64,000 bases of DNA from SG-bin9 sp049323835 (GCA_049323835.1 JBMOOJ010000105.1:10395-74394); one strand, 5' to 3'; positions 25,044 through 34,828 are shown, counted from the first letter of the stretch. Numbers and translations are program-made. The notes: generated by a model from the sequence alone, not told the origin.

Positions 25044-26003
25044 TCACCATGAATCGGTTGCGCGTGCAAAAACGAGCTCAGCCGCAGCCAGGTCCTCAAG
25101 CGCATGCCCGGCAGACTTGAATACCGTGATTTCATGTGGCGACGACCGGCCGGATTTGCCGCCAGCCAGAACGGCACGCAACGTGGTGATGTCTGATGCA
25201 TCAATGCGGCCGGCCGTCAGCGGAGAAACGATGTCACCGGCTTCTGTCAGGGTCGTCTCGACATCGACCACCACACGGGCGCGCGCGATCAGATCGTCGT
25301 CGCTTTCGCGCATTTCGGGCCGGAAAGCGCCGACCAGATCGATATGCGTTCCAGGACGCACGCTATTGCCCGCGAAGAGCGGCGCTTGCGACAGCGTCGC
25401 TGTGGAAATGATATCCGCCTCCGGCACGGCTTTCTCCAGATCGGAAACCGGCTCGGCACCAACTCCACGCGCACCGAGTTCGCCGACAAAACGGCGCGCC
25501 TGCCCGGCACGGCGGCTCCAGATCCGGATCAGCTTCGGCTTGATCAGTTCGGCATACGCATCCACCAGCGCATGGGCGATCTCGCCGCTCCCCGCCATCA
25601 GCAGCACGTCCGGATTCGGCCGCGCCAATTGCATCGCCGCCAGCACCGAGGTCGCCGCCGTCCGCCGCACCGTCAGCGCATGGCCATCGATCATGCCGCG
25701 CACGTCGCCGCTCGCCGCATCGAGCGCGAGATAGGTCGAGCGCAGCGCGCCACCCTCGCGGCCGGCATGGCCTGGGTGAATGGTAACGAGTTTCACCGCG
25801 ATGAGGCGGCCGGGCTGCACCGCTGGCATCACGAGCAACGAACCGGCATGCGATGTCGGCGTCTGCGGGAAGGCGATATTGTGCCGCTGCGGCACGATCG
25901 GCGGATCGAGGAATGCCCGGCGCAACGCCTCGACAAGGCTCGGATAATCGAGCAGCCGCGTGACCGTCGCCGCGTCAATCATCGGAACAGAGGTGATGCT
26001 CAT
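25044..26003 (-). CDS. Ornithine cyclodeaminase / mu-crystallin family protein
   Basis: A 319-residue NAD(P)-binding enzyme of the ornithine cyclodeaminase family. The dimer and substrate part includes LRSTYLALDAASGDVRGMIDG and LTVRRTAATSVLAA. The Rossmann segment shows VLLMAGSGEIAHALVDAY in place of the usual GxGxQA, followed by IRIWSRRAGQARRF. Members range from ornithine cyclodeaminase to ketimine reductases and alanine or lysine dehydrogenases, so the substrate is open. The RidA gene 52 bases upstream on the same strand supports a reaction that passes through an imine or enamine. Confidence 0.88.
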   Translation of the reverse strand: MSITSVPMIDAATVTRLLDYPSLVEALRRAFLDPPIVPQRHNIAFPQTPTSHAGSLLVMPAVQPGRLIAVKLVTIHPGHAGREGGALRSTYLALDAASGDVRGMIDGHALTVRRTAATSVLAAMQLARPNPDVLLMAGSGEIAHALVDAYAELIKPKLIRIWSRRAGQARRFVGELGARGVGAEPVSDLEKAVPEADIISTATLSQAPLFAGNSVRPGTHIDLVGAFRPEMRESDDDLIARARVVVDVETTLTEAGDIVSPLTAGRIDASDITTLRAVLAGGKSGRSSPHEITVFKSAGHALEDLAAAELVFARATDSW

Positions 26004-26055
26004 TGGTGACTGGTGTTCGCCCGAATATCGCCGATCCGTTCCTCGGACACCCGCA

Positions 26056-26451
26056 TCAACCTTTCGGCACGAATGCCGTCACCTCGATTTCCACCAGGGC
26101 GCGCGTATCGACGAGACCGGAGATGTAGAGCAGCGTCGACGGCGGGAAATTCCGGCTGAGCGTATCCTTCCATGCGGCACCGATCTCGGCACCCGCCGCT
26201 TCGTAAGCGGCGCGGTCGGTGATGTACCAGACGAGGCGGACGATGTGCTCGGGGCCCGCACCCGCTTCCTTCAAAAGCCGGACGTTGCTCTCGAGCGCAA
26301 CACGCACCTGCTGCGCCATGCCGGATACATACTCGCCGTTCACGTTTCCGGTCTGGCCTGCCAGCACAATCCATCGCCCCGGCGCGTCGAATTCGACGCC
26401 GTGGGAAAATCCGCGAGGCCGCGACCATTCGGCAGGCTGCAAGACGCGCAT
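26056..26451 (-). CDS. RidA/YjgF family protein
   Basis: A 131-residue member of the RidA family, trimeric enamine/imine deaminases that clear reactive intermediates. Visible motifs are GVEFDAPGRWIVLAGQTGN, MAQQVRVALESNVRLLKEAGAG, IVRLVWYITDRAAY and PPSTLLYISGLVDTRALVEIEVTA. The Arg-Glu pair expected in active RidA is only partly matched (the family Arg position before xxSTLV appears as PPSTLLY), so it may belong to a non-canonical Rid subgroup. It is probably co-transcribed with the downstream cyclodeaminase-like gene, a common pairing. Confidence 0.9.
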   Translation of the reverse strand: MRVLQPAEWSRPRGFSHGVEFDAPGRWIVLAGQTGNVNGEYVSGMAQQVRVALESNVRLLKEAGAGPEHIVRLVWYITDRAAYEAAGAEIGAAWKDTLSRNFPPSTLLYISGLVDTRALVEIEVTAFVPKG

Positions 26452-26546
26452 GATGTTTCTCTCCGTGTTCTGTGCTTTGTTTATGAGGGGCTTGGAGTTT
26501 GTTCTGAAGTCCGGCCTAGCTCAGCAGACCAGCCGCCGCAACGCAA

Positions 26547-28505
26547 CTATTCGGCCGCCTGCTCCAGCGGCGCGACGCGCGGCAGCACGATCTGGACATG
26601 GGTTCCCTTGCCAGTTTCCGAGCGCATGGTGATGCGCCCGCCAAGACGGTTGGTGACGAGGTTGTAGACGATGTGCAGGCCGAGGCCGGTGCCGCCCTGA
26701 TCGCGGCGGGTGGTGAAGAAGGGATCGAACGCCTGACGGCGCACTTCCGGCGTCATGCCGCAGCCATTGTCCGAGAACAGCAGCTCGACCTGCGCCTCGC
26801 CGACGCGCCTCACCTTGATGTCGATCTCGCCGGAACTGCGATCGGGAAATGCGTGCGTGATGGCGTTGACGAACAGGTTGGTCAGCACCTGTCCGTAGGA
26901 GCCCGGATAGCTCGTCATCGACAGACCCGGCTCGCACTCCATCTGCACCTTGATGCTGTTCTTGCCGATGCCGGGGCGCAAGCTCATGATCAGTTGCTCG
27001 GTGAGATCGCGCAGATCGAACGAGCGGCGATCGGACTGATGGCGGTCGGCCGCGACCTGCTTGAACGACTGGATCAGTTCCGCCGCCCGATTGAGATTGG
27101 TAACAAGCTGATCGGCAGCTTCCGAACATGCCTTGACGAAATCGTTGAGACTCGAGCGTCGCAGTTCGCCGCGCGCGATTTCGTCCGTGAACAGCCGGCT
27201 GCGCCGCTCCAGCGACGAGGCGACGGTCAGGCTGATGCCGACCGGATTGTTGACCTCGTGCGCCACGCCGGCGACGAGGCGGCCGAGCGCCGCGAGCTTC
27301 TCCGCCTCGATCAGCGAATTTTGCGTTTCGCGCAGGTTGCGCAGCGCCTCCTCGGAGGCGTCGCGCGCATCGCGCATCTCCTGCTCGATCCGCTTGCGGT
27401 CGGAAATATCGAGCGCCACGGTAAAGATCGAGTCCACGGACCCGTCCGGCTTGAGCGATGGCAGCTTGTTGACCATCCACGAGCGGGTGGTGCCGCGAAC
27501 GTCGATATAGTCTTCCTCGTAGAAGCCGGTTTCGCTGCGTGTCGTCAGCACGCGATGATCGTGCGAGTCGGTCTTGCGTGCGCCGTAGCGCGACATCAGC
27601 TCCGCCGTAGTCTTGCCGATCGCCTCATGCGGCTCGATGCCGAAGATTCCGGCCATATACCGGTTCATCAGGATGTAGCGGAGGTTCGCATCCTTGACGT
27701 TGATCACCGCAGGCACCGTGTCGATAACCTGCTGAAGCCGGCGGCGGCTTTCCTCAAGCGCCGCATCGACCTCCTTCTGATGCGTGATGTCGCGCACCAC
27801 GCCCTCATAGCGGATGGGAATGCTGGCATCGTCGCGCACCACGCCGGCGCTGTCCGACAGCCACAGAATGTTCCCGTTGCGCTGGCGCACCTGATACTCG
27901 TACTCGCGCACGAAACCGTCGCGCTGCATCCGCAACTCGTATTCCGCGCGCGCCGCCGGATCGACATAGATCGTATGGGCGACGTCCTTGACGCCCTCGA
28001 TCAGCTGCTCCGCGCTGTCGTAACCCATCATGCGCGCGAGCGCCGGGTTGGCGTTGAGAATTTCGCCGCCGGGCGTCGTCACGTAGATGCCGTCGACCGA
28101 ACCTTCGAACAGCTTCTTGTAGTCTTCCTGCGCCTCCAGTTGCCGCTGTTCGGCGAGCAGCCGCAGGCTTGCCTCGCGCGTCGCGTCGGCGGCAAGCGGA
28201 CGCACCTTGCGCCGCATGGAGATGGTAGCAATGCCGAATCCGACTAGAAAGCAGATGACGCCGACGACGAACGTCGGAATTCCGATGGCAGCGGCTGACG
28301 GCAGGCTGACCTGTGCATGCGCCATTCCGGACGAGAGCAGGAGCACGGCCGACGCTGCGGTGATCTGCCATATGAAACGGGGCGCAGCACCTTCAGCGCT
28401 AGACCAAAACAAGCGAGTTAAAAAAAGCGGCATGGCACGCGCAAGACATGATCGAACGGAGACCCTTATACCCTCAAATCGGATCGCGTGGGTAAACTCG
28501 ATCAT
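26547..28505 (-). CDS. PAS-domain sensor histidine kinase
   Basis: A 652-residue kinase. Two hydrophobic segments near the N-terminus (about 45-62 and 75-97) flank a short exported stretch. Two PAS domains follow (about 125-250 and 255-380), the first with FEGSVDGIYVTTPGGEILNANPA and the second with VPAVINVKDANLRYILMNRY. Kinase motifs are AHEVNNP (His phosphoacceptor), NLFVNAITHAF, DNGCGM and GGTGLGLHIV. The kinase core is closely related to the one at 1987-4077. The start is uncertain: an ATG 72 bases further in is also possible. It begins 15 bases after the AttH-like gene and may belong to that operon. No partner regulator is adjacent. Confidence 0.9.
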   Translation of the reverse strand: MIEFTHAIRFEGIRVSVRSCLARAMPLFLTRLFWSSAEGAAPRFIWQITAASAVLLLSSGMAHAQVSLPSAAAIGIPTFVVGVICFLVGFGIATISMRRKVRPLAADATREASLRLLAEQRQLEAQEDYKKLFEGSVDGIYVTTPGGEILNANPALARMMGYDSAEQLIEGVKDVAHTIYVDPAARAEYELRMQRDGFVREYEYQVRQRNGNILWLSDSAGVVRDDASIPIRYEGVVRDITHQKEVDAALEESRRRLQQVIDTVPAVINVKDANLRYILMNRYMAGIFGIEPHEAIGKTTAELMSRYGARKTDSHDHRVLTTRSETGFYEEDYIDVRGTTRSWMVNKLPSLKPDGSVDSIFTVALDISDRKRIEQEMRDARDASEEALRNLRETQNSLIEAEKLAALGRLVAGVAHEVNNPVGISLTVASSLERRSRLFTDEIARGELRRSSLNDFVKACSEAADQLVTNLNRAAELIQSFKQVAADRHQSDRRSFDLRDLTEQLIMSLRPGIGKNSIKVQMECEPGLSMTSYPGSYGQVLTNLFVNAITHAFPDRSSGEIDIKVRRVGEAQVELLFSDNGCGMTPEVRRQAFDPFFTTRRDQGGTGLGLHIVYNLVTNRLGGRITMRSETGKGTHVQIVLPRVAPLEQAAE

Positions 28506-28520
28506 GCCCCGGGAGACCGT

Positions 28521-29597
28521 TCAGTAGCCGGTCATTTCCAGATAACCGATGCCGCCATGGGAGCCGCGCACGGTGACCGGCCCTTCCCAGTACTGGAAAC
28601 GGGTGCCCATCCAGCTTTGCGGATTGAGCGGGGCGCTTTCAAAGCTGACACCACGCGAGGGAATGCCGATCCGCCAGGCGGTCGGCATGGACTTTCCCGC
28701 GACCTGGGTCGTCGCAAGCGGCGTCATGGTGATCTCTGCGGCCGGGATCGGTTCTGACCTTCCGTCGGTTCCGATCCAGTTTCCGGCATAGAAATGCCGT
28801 CCGTCGGAATGCCGCAGGCGGAACAGCATCAGCTTCTCGTTCGTATCGAGATGCAGCGAGAACCAGTCCCAGCCTGTCTGGTCTGACGCCAGCGGCTGGC
28901 TGCTCCACTCGCGGTCGATCCAGCCCTGGCCGGTGACATCGATGCTTTTGCCATCGATGACGATGACGCCTGAAACGGCGAGATACGGCTGGCTGTAATA
29001 ATACGACGCCTGCCCGCGCTCGGATTTCACGCTGTAACCGCCCTCGCCTTGCAGGACCAGCGGCCGCGCGGTGTCGAGCCGCAGGCGATATGAAAAATCT
29101 TTCCCCGACGCCGTGAGGCCGAGCGGCGCGAGCGCGGCCGATCCCGGCGCCACAGCTTTCATCTGCCAGTCATCGATGAAAGCATTGAACGGCTCGGCTT
29201 CAACGCCGGCCTGCCCGACACCGCCGCGCGCGAACTTCTCGGCAAAGCGATGCGTGTTCGCGCTGGTGACCGCCGCGTGCCCCATCCAGAGCTGTTGCGT
29301 CGACCAGCCCTCGCCCGATGCACCCGGCGTGACTGCCTGACGGAACAACGTCCACTGCACGCCATAGCTCGCGCCATCGGCCCCCTTGAGGTTGGCAGTG
29401 AGGTACCACCATTCGATGCGATGGTCCGGATGCGCGCCGTGATCGGCGGGAAACGTCAGCGCCTTGCCGCGCACCACCGGCGCAAAGCCGCCGGGATCGG
29501 CGCCAAGTCCCGAGAAGCCCTGCCCGCGCACGGAGAGCGTCCCGGCGATCAGCGCCAGCGCGGCAACAACGGCTACGAAGCAGGCTCTAGCGTTCAT
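28521..29597 (-). CDS. AttH/CrtC-like lipocalin-fold exported protein
   Basis: A 358-residue protein with a signal peptide (about 1-27) and a double lipocalin-like domain of the AttH / carotenoid 1,2-hydratase type. Recognisable pieces are FPADHGAHPDHRIEWWYLTANL, QLWMGHAAVTS, YYYSQPYLAVSG, GQGWIDREWSSQPL and TGWDWFSLHLD. Together with the FtsX-like permease and ATPase upstream it makes the gene set described as AttEFGH-like ABC systems, where AttH is the exported partner. Its ATG overlaps the permease 3' end by 11 bases. The substrate is unknown; a lipid-like molecule or envelope component is likely. Confidence 0.87.
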   Translation of the reverse strand: MNARACFVAVVAALALIAGTLSVRGQGFSGLGADPGGFAPVVRGKALTFPADHGAHPDHRIEWWYLTANLKGADGASYGVQWTLFRQAVTPGASGEGWSTQQLWMGHAAVTSANTHRFAEKFARGGVGQAGVEAEPFNAFIDDWQMKAVAPGSAALAPLGLTASGKDFSYRLRLDTARPLVLQGEGGYSVKSERGQASYYYSQPYLAVSGVIVIDGKSIDVTGQGWIDREWSSQPLASDQTGWDWFSLHLDTNEKLMLFRLRHSDGRHFYAGNWIGTDGRSEPIPAAEITMTPLATTQVAGKSMPTAWRIGIPSRGVSFESAPLNPQSWMGTRFQYWEGPVTVRGSHGGIGYLEMTGY

Positions 29598-32049
29598 CGG
29601 CAAAGATCTTCAGCAGCGTCACGGGGCGCATGCGCGCGAGTTTGAACATCGGCAACAAGGTCGCAGCGAAAGCTGCCGCAATTGCGACCAGCAAGAGCTG
29701 TGCAAGCTGGCCGGGAAAAACATCGAGCGGCAGCCGCCAGCCGAACGCCTTCACGTTCACCACCTCGACCAGACACCATGCGACGCCGATGCCGAGCGGC
29801 AGCGCCAGCAGCGCGGTCAGCAGCGCCAGCAGCATCGTCTTCAGCAGTTCGAGCGTTGCGAGACGGCGGCGGGTCAGCCCGAGCGCCCAGAGCGGTGCAA
29901 GCTGCGGCAAGCGCGACTGGCTCAGCGTGAGAAGACTCGTCAGCAGCGCCACGCCGGCGACGCCGAGCGTGAAGGCATTGAGCACCGACGTCACCGCAAA
30001 GGTGCGGTTGAAGATGCGCCGCGACTCGGCCTTCACCGTCGCCTGATCGGCGAGATCGCGCGGCGGCAGCGCGAAGGTGGCTTGCAGCCCCTGAATGATG
30101 CCAGGAATCGCCGATGATGCGGCTCGCACGGCGAACCGCGTGCGGCCCGCCTCCGGAAAGCAGCGCAGCAGCTGGTCGGTGTTGACCGTGATCTGGCCGC
30201 GCGGATTGCCGTAATCCGCATAGAACGCATCGATCGTGACAGTCCAATCTCCGGCTGGCGTCGGCAGACGCAGCGTATCGCCGAGCTTGAGATCGAGCCG
30301 GCGGCCCAACTGCTCGCTGACGAAGGCGGCGCGGCCGTCGCGCACGCCATCCCATGGGTTGGGCCGCGTTTCGAGCAGCGGCCACAGATCGCGATAGGTC
30401 GCGTGATCCGTCAATCCGAACAGTTCGACCGGCTCGCCGCCGATCCTGATATCCGCGCGTGCCGCAGGCAACACCGCGTCGATATCGCGCCGCTGCCGCA
30501 GCCACGCCTCGACCGCAGCCGCCTTTTCCGGATTCGGCGCCGTGACGTAGATGTCGGCGGCGAGCCGCCCGTCGAGCCAGCGCAGGAACGTCTTGTTGAA
30601 GCTGCCGACCATGGTGCCGACGCCGACGTTCACCGCGAGCGCCAGCAGCAAGGCCATCAACGCGAGCGACAGGCCGGAGAGCTGCTGGCGGCTGTCCGCC
30701 CACGCCCAGCGCGTAACCGCGCCGCGCGACAGTGCTTCGCCCGCATGCAGCAAGAGATTGAGCAGCACCGGCAGCGCCAGCGCTGCGCCGAGCAGTGCAC
30801 CGGCAAGGACAGCGAATGCCGCGATCAGACTGACGCCGAACCAGAACGCCGCGAACGCCGCGAGCAGCGCGGTGGCTGCGAGCAATGCCTGGCCCGTCAG
30901 CCAGCGGCGTTGCGCGCTCTGCCAGGCATGGGGCTGCGCCGACGCCAACAAGGGCAAACGCAGCACGCGCACCAGCGCGCCCGCTGCCGCGACCAGCGAA
31001 CCGGCGACGCACATGAGCAATCCCGCGGCCCACCATTGCGGCTGGATCACCAGCTGTCCCGGCACCGCCGCGCCGTAGAGTCCGCGCAAGCTCGCCGCGA
31101 CATCCGGCAGCAACGCGGCGGCGATCAGATATCCGCAGACGAGGCCCGCCACGCCCGCAATCAGCGCCAGCATGACCAGCTCGGCGAGCAGCACGGCGAT
31201 CAAGCCGCGCGCCGGAACTCCGCACGCGCGCAAGGTGCGCAACATCGGCAAGCGCTGTTCGAAGGCGAGCCCGATTGCCGAATGCACGATGAAGAGACCG
31301 ACCAGGAACGAGAGCAGCCCGAACGCGGTGAGATTGAGATGGAAGCTTGCGGTGAGGCGCTGCAGATCGCTGTCGCTGCCGGCTTCGACCTCGCGCAGTT
31401 GCGTCCCCGCAATCTGCGACAACGGCAAGCGCGAGCCCGACTCCGGTCCGATCAGGAATCGCGAAATGCGATCCGGCTGACGCAGAATGCGCTGCGCCCA
31501 GCCGATATCGGCGACCAGCAGTTCCGGCGGAAAGTCATTCACCAGACGTAGCGGCGGCAATGCCTGACCGGAATCCGTCGTCAGCCTCGCCCCGTCGCGC
31601 CAGCCAAATTCCGCCGCGGTTTGCGGCGCGGCCAGCACCTGTCCGGCAGGCGAGAGAAAATCCTGCAACGTGACGTCGGTCAGACCTGGTGCGGGTCCGG
31701 CGCCACGCGGCAGACTGATTGGCTCGATGCCAAGCAGCCGGATGCTGCGATCAGCAATGCGGATACGTCCTTCCACGACCGGCGACACCGGCCATCCGGC
31801 GCGGCGCAGCGTGCCGAACAGCGCTTGCGGCACCGTCGCATCGTCGTTCGGCACCAGCATCGGCGTGTTGGCGCCACCGAACGCCGCCGCCGCACGATCG
31901 TAGCTCGTGCGCGCCTGCTGGTTGATCGCCTGCACGCCGGTCCACAACGCTGTCGCCGACATCAGCCCGATCAGCAGGGTCGCAAGCTGCATGCGGTGCC
32001 GCGACCAGTGGCTCAGCAACACCCTGAGAATCCAGACACTGCGGTTCAT
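29587..32049 (-). CDS. FtsX/MacB-type ABC transporter permease
   Basis: An 820-residue permease with about ten transmembrane helices in the arrangement of duplicated FtsX modules: one helix near 15-40, a large periplasmic domain, three helices (about 250-370), further helices (about 390-480), a second periplasmic domain, and a C-terminal FtsX block (about 690-815). ESRRIFNRTFAVTSVLNAFTL and LARMRPVTLLKIFADER near the end are typical. Such permeases drive mechanotransmission or lipoprotein/lipid handling rather than classical import. The start overlaps the ATPase stop by four bases. It works with the downstream AttH-like protein. Confidence 0.9.
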   Translation of the reverse strand: MNRSVWILRVLLSHWSRHRMQLATLLIGLMSATALWTGVQAINQQARTSYDRAAAAFGGANTPMLVPNDDATVPQALFGTLRRAGWPVSPVVEGRIRIADRSIRLLGIEPISLPRGAGPAPGLTDVTLQDFLSPAGQVLAAPQTAAEFGWRDGARLTTDSGQALPPLRLVNDFPPELLVADIGWAQRILRQPDRISRFLIGPESGSRLPLSQIAGTQLREVEAGSDSDLQRLTASFHLNLTAFGLLSFLVGLFIVHSAIGLAFEQRLPMLRTLRACGVPARGLIAVLLAELVMLALIAGVAGLVCGYLIAAALLPDVAASLRGLYGAAVPGQLVIQPQWWAAGLLMCVAGSLVAAAGALVRVLRLPLLASAQPHAWQSAQRRWLTGQALLAATALLAAFAAFWFGVSLIAAFAVLAGALLGAALALPVLLNLLLHAGEALSRGAVTRWAWADSRQQLSGLSLALMALLLALAVNVGVGTMVGSFNKTFLRWLDGRLAADIYVTAPNPEKAAAVEAWLRQRRDIDAVLPAARADIRIGGEPVELFGLTDHATYRDLWPLLETRPNPWDGVRDGRAAFVSEQLGRRLDLKLGDTLRLPTPAGDWTVTIDAFYADYGNPRGQITVNTDQLLRCFPEAGRTRFAVRAASSAIPGIIQGLQATFALPPRDLADQATVKAESRRIFNRTFAVTSVLNAFTLGVAGVALLTSLLTLSQSRLPQLAPLWALGLTRRRLATLELLKTMLLALLTALLALPLGIGVAWCLVEVVNVKAFGWRLPLDVFPGQLAQLLLVAIAAAFAATLLPMFKLARMRPVTLLKIFADER

Positions 32050-32699
32050 GCGAGCCGTCCCGCGCTGAGATGCACCTGCCGGTCCAGCAGAGCGGCAAGG
32101 CGCGTGCTGTGCGTCACCATCAAGAGCGCACAGCCGCTGCGCGCGACGAGTTCACGCGCGAGGCGCAGCACTTCATCCGCAGTCGCCTCGTCGAGATTGC
32201 CGGTCGGCTCATCTGCCAGAACGAGCGACGGTTTGATCGCCAGCGCCCGGCCGATGGCCACACGCTGCTGCTGCCCGCCGGACAATTGCTCCGGATACCG
32301 GTCGAGCAGATCGGCAAGGCCGAGCCGTTGCGCCAATTCGTGATGCCATGCGGCATCGAAGCGATCGGCGATGCGCGCCTGAAACGCGAGATTATCGCCG
32401 ACCTTCAGGCTCGGAATGAGATTGAACTGCTGGAAGACAAGGCCGAGCCGGTCCCGCCGCAGCAGCGCGCGAACCCTTTCGCTTTCGCCCGACATGCTCT
32501 TGCCATCGATGACGATCTCACCGCTGTCCGACTCATCAAGACCTGCAATCAGATGCAACAGCGTACTCTTGCCGGAGCCGGATTCGCCGGTCAGCGCCAC
32601 GGCCTCACCGGCGGCAACCTGCAAATCCACCTCACGCAAGACCGCCAGCGTCCCCTGCGGGAGGCTGTAACTCTTGCTCAGCCGCGACACCTTCAGCAT
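32046..32699 (-). CDS. ABC transporter ATP-binding protein (MacB/LolD type)
   Basis: A 217-residue ATPase. Walker A is GESGSGKST (about 38-46), the signature is LSGGQQQR, and Walker B is LVLADEPTGNLD followed by the H-loop LLMVTHSTRLA. The ADEPTGNLD form is typical of the LolD/MacB/FtsE group, matching the FtsX-like permease that overlaps its 3' end. ATG 32699 is preferred over an in-frame TTG three bases upstream. It is the first gene of the exporter operon (ATPase, permease, AttH-like, possibly PAS kinase). Confidence 0.94.
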   Translation of the reverse strand: MLKVSRLSKSYSLPQGTLAVLREVDLQVAAGEAVALTGESGSGKSTLLHLIAGLDESDSGEIVIDGKSMSGESERVRALLRRDRLGLVFQQFNLIPSLKVGDNLAFQARIADRFDAAWHHELAQRLGLADLLDRYPEQLSGGQQQRVAIGRALAIKPSLVLADEPTGNLDEATADEVLRLARELVARSGCALLMVTHSTRLAALLDRQVHLSAGRLA

Positions 32700-32822
32700 C
32701 AACGCAAACGCTCGCTGGACATCCGAATTCGGTTGAGAACGCTATACCAAGCCCGCGGCTTTTGGCATACGGGAGGGAACCAGGCCCATCACAATGCGGC
32801 CAGCGCAGGGAGGATAGTCAGC

Positions 32823-34010
32823 ATGAAGCCATCAGCCGAATTCGACGTGATCGTGTATGGCGCCAGCGGCTTCACCGGCCGCCTCGTCGCCGAGTATCTC
32901 GCCCAGCGCTACGGCGTCGGCAAGGACATCAGGTGGGCGATGGCGGGCCGCAGCCTCGACAAGCTGGCGCAGGTGCGTGACGAGATCGGCGCGCCGAAGG
33001 AGACGCCGCTGATCGCCGCCGACGCCGGCGATGCGGCCTCGCTCGCCGATCTCGTCAAGCGTACACAGGCGGTGTTGACCACCGTCGGCCCCTACCAGCT
33101 TTACGGCAACGAGCTGGTCGCCGCCTGCGCCGCGACCGGCACCGATTATCTCGACCTCTGCGGCGAACCCGCCTGGATGCGCAAGATGATCGACGCGCAC
33201 GAGGCGACCGCGAAGAAGAGTGGCGCACGCATCGTATTCTCGTGCGGTTTCGATTCCATTCCATTCGAACTCGGCGTCTACTTCCTTCAGCAGAACGCAA
33301 AGAAGACATGGGGCGCGGCGGCATCGCGCGTGAAGGGGCGTGTGCGCAAGATGCGCGGCACCTTCTCCGGCGGCACCGCGGCGAGCCTGAAGGCGACGCT
33401 GATGGCCGCCGCGAGTGATCCGGGCGTCGTCGCGCTCTTGAAGAATCCATTCTCGCTGACGCCGGGCTTCGACGGGCCGAAGCAGCCGTCCGGCAACAAG
33501 CCGCAATTCGATGAGGACTTGCAGATGTGGAGCGCGCCGTTCGTGATGGCGGCAATCAACACCCGCAACGTCCACCGCAGCAATGCCCTGCTCGGCCATG
33601 CCTACGGCAAAGACTTTATCTACGACGAGATGATGCTGGCCGGCCCCGGCGAGAAGGGCGAAGCCACCGCCACCGCCATCGCCAAGGCGATGGCCGGCCC
33701 CGACGCGGCGATGGGCGGCAAGAAGCCGGGCGAAGGCCCCTCCAAGGAAGAGCGCGAAACAGGATTCTACGATCTCCTGTTCGTTGCAACCGCGCCGGAT
33801 GGCAAGCAATTGCGCGCGGCGGTCGGCGGCGACAAGGACCCGGGCTACGGCTCGACCTCGAAGATGATTGCCGAGAGCGCGATCTGTCTCGTACGCGAAG
33901 CCCGCGACGTGCCAGGCGGCATCTGGACGCCTGGCGCCGCGATGGGCGAGAAGCTGATCGCACGCCTTACCGCGAACGCCGGCATGACCTTCAAGATGGA
34001 AGCGGCGTAG
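32823..34010 (+). CDS. Saccharopine dehydrogenase-like NADP-binding protein
   Basis: A 395-residue protein of the saccharopine-dehydrogenase / trans-acting enoyl reductase family. The N-terminal Rossmann motif is VYGASGFTGRLVAEYLAQRYG, followed by WAMAGRSLDKL. VGPYQLYGNELVAACAATGTDYLDLCGE and FSCGFDSIPFELGV are family hallmarks. Actinobacterial relatives act on lipid intermediates, but the bacterial substrate here is not known. It is convergent with the uronate dehydrogenase gene, with only three bases between stops. Confidence 0.88.
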   Translation: MKPSAEFDVIVYGASGFTGRLVAEYLAQRYGVGKDIRWAMAGRSLDKLAQVRDEIGAPKETPLIAADAGDAASLADLVKRTQAVLTTVGPYQLYGNELVAACAATGTDYLDLCGEPAWMRKMIDAHEATAKKSGARIVFSCGFDSIPFELGVYFLQQNAKKTWGAAASRVKGRVRKMRGTFSGGTAASLKATLMAAASDPGVVALLKNPFSLTPGFDGPKQPSGNKPQFDEDLQMWSAPFVMAAINTRNVHRSNALLGHAYGKDFIYDEMMLAGPGEKGEATATAIAKAMAGPDAAMGGKKPGEGPSKEERETGFYDLLFVATAPDGKQLRAAVGGDKDPGYGSTSKMIAESAICLVREARDVPGGIWTPGAAMGEKLIARLTANAGMTFKMEAA

Positions 34011-34013
34011 CGC

Positions 34014-34826
34014 TTACGGCTTGATCTTCGCCAGATCGAACGTGAATTCGTCGGAGCAGAACGCGCCGCCCTGAAACGCATCGGCGACAGGGTCCGGCGC
34101 GATCTGGCGCTGGGCCGCCATCGCGGCGTCCACATGGTCCTCGGCGCGGCCGATCGGCGCATAGCCGAGCTCGCGCGCCCGCGTGTTATCCCACCATGCG
34201 CGCGCGTTGTCCGACATGCCGTAGACGATTTCGTAGACGAGGCCCGGCTGCTCCAGTCCGATCCGGATCAGCGACACGAGATCCTCCGGCTTCAGCCAGA
34301 TCGCCAGCCGCCGCTGATCCACCGGCTGGTCGTCGACATTGCCGATACGAATACATAGCGCACCGAGGCCATGCTTGTAGGCATAGAGCGCCGCCAGCGC
34401 TTCGCCAAAGGCTTTGCTGACGCCATAGCGCGTATCGGGCAACACGTGTTCATCGGCACCGATCGTCTGCGTGCGCGGATAGAAGCCGACTGCGTGATTG
34501 GACGACGCGAATACGATGCGCCGGACGCGCGCGAGCCGCGCCGCCTCGAACACATTGTAGCAGCCGATGATATTCGCGTTGAGAATGACATCCCATGGAC
34601 CTTCGACCGAATAGCCGCCGAGATGGACGATGCCCTCGATGCCATCCATCAGCGCCTGCACGGCCGCAAGATCGGCAAGATCGGCCTGAATGAAGGTTTC
34701 GTCAGCGGCGAGATCGGCCGGGGGGCGGATATCGCTCAGGATCAGGTCCGGATAGAGCGGCTTCAGCAACTTGCGCAGCCGCGTGCCGATGCCGCCGCTC
34801 GCGCCAGTAAGAAGTACGCGCCGCAT
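34014..34826 (-). CDS. udh: NAD-dependent uronate dehydrogenase-like protein
   Basis: A 270-residue short-chain dehydrogenase/epimerase. The nucleotide site is LLTGASGGIGTRLRKLL, catalytic Ser lies in FASSNHAVGFYPRT, and the active pair is YGVSKAFGE. GIVHLGGYSVEGPWDVILNANIIGCYNVFEAARL and WWDNTRARELGYAP closely follow Agrobacterium uronate dehydrogenase, which oxidises galacturonate and glucuronate to aldarolactones. It sits two bases after the GntR regulator and divergent from a TRAP transporter, which fits uptake and oxidation of a sugar acid. An alternative is a dehydrogenase for another aldose or sugar acid. Confidence 0.82.
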   Translation of the reverse strand: MRRVLLTGASGGIGTRLRKLLKPLYPDLILSDIRPPADLAADETFIQADLADLAAVQALMDGIEGIVHLGGYSVEGPWDVILNANIIGCYNVFEAARLARVRRIVFASSNHAVGFYPRTQTIGADEHVLPDTRYGVSKAFGEALAALYAYKHGLGALCIRIGNVDDQPVDQRRLAIWLKPEDLVSLIRIGLEQPGLVYEIVYGMSDNARAWWDNTRARELGYAPIGRAEDHVDAAMAAQRQIAPDPVADAFQGGAFCSDEFTFDLAKIKP

Positions 34827-34828
34827 CG

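Noticed and set aside
26598..28247. 549-codon frame antisense to the PAS kinase
   Set aside because: Shadow frame; the opposite strand encodes a complete kinase.
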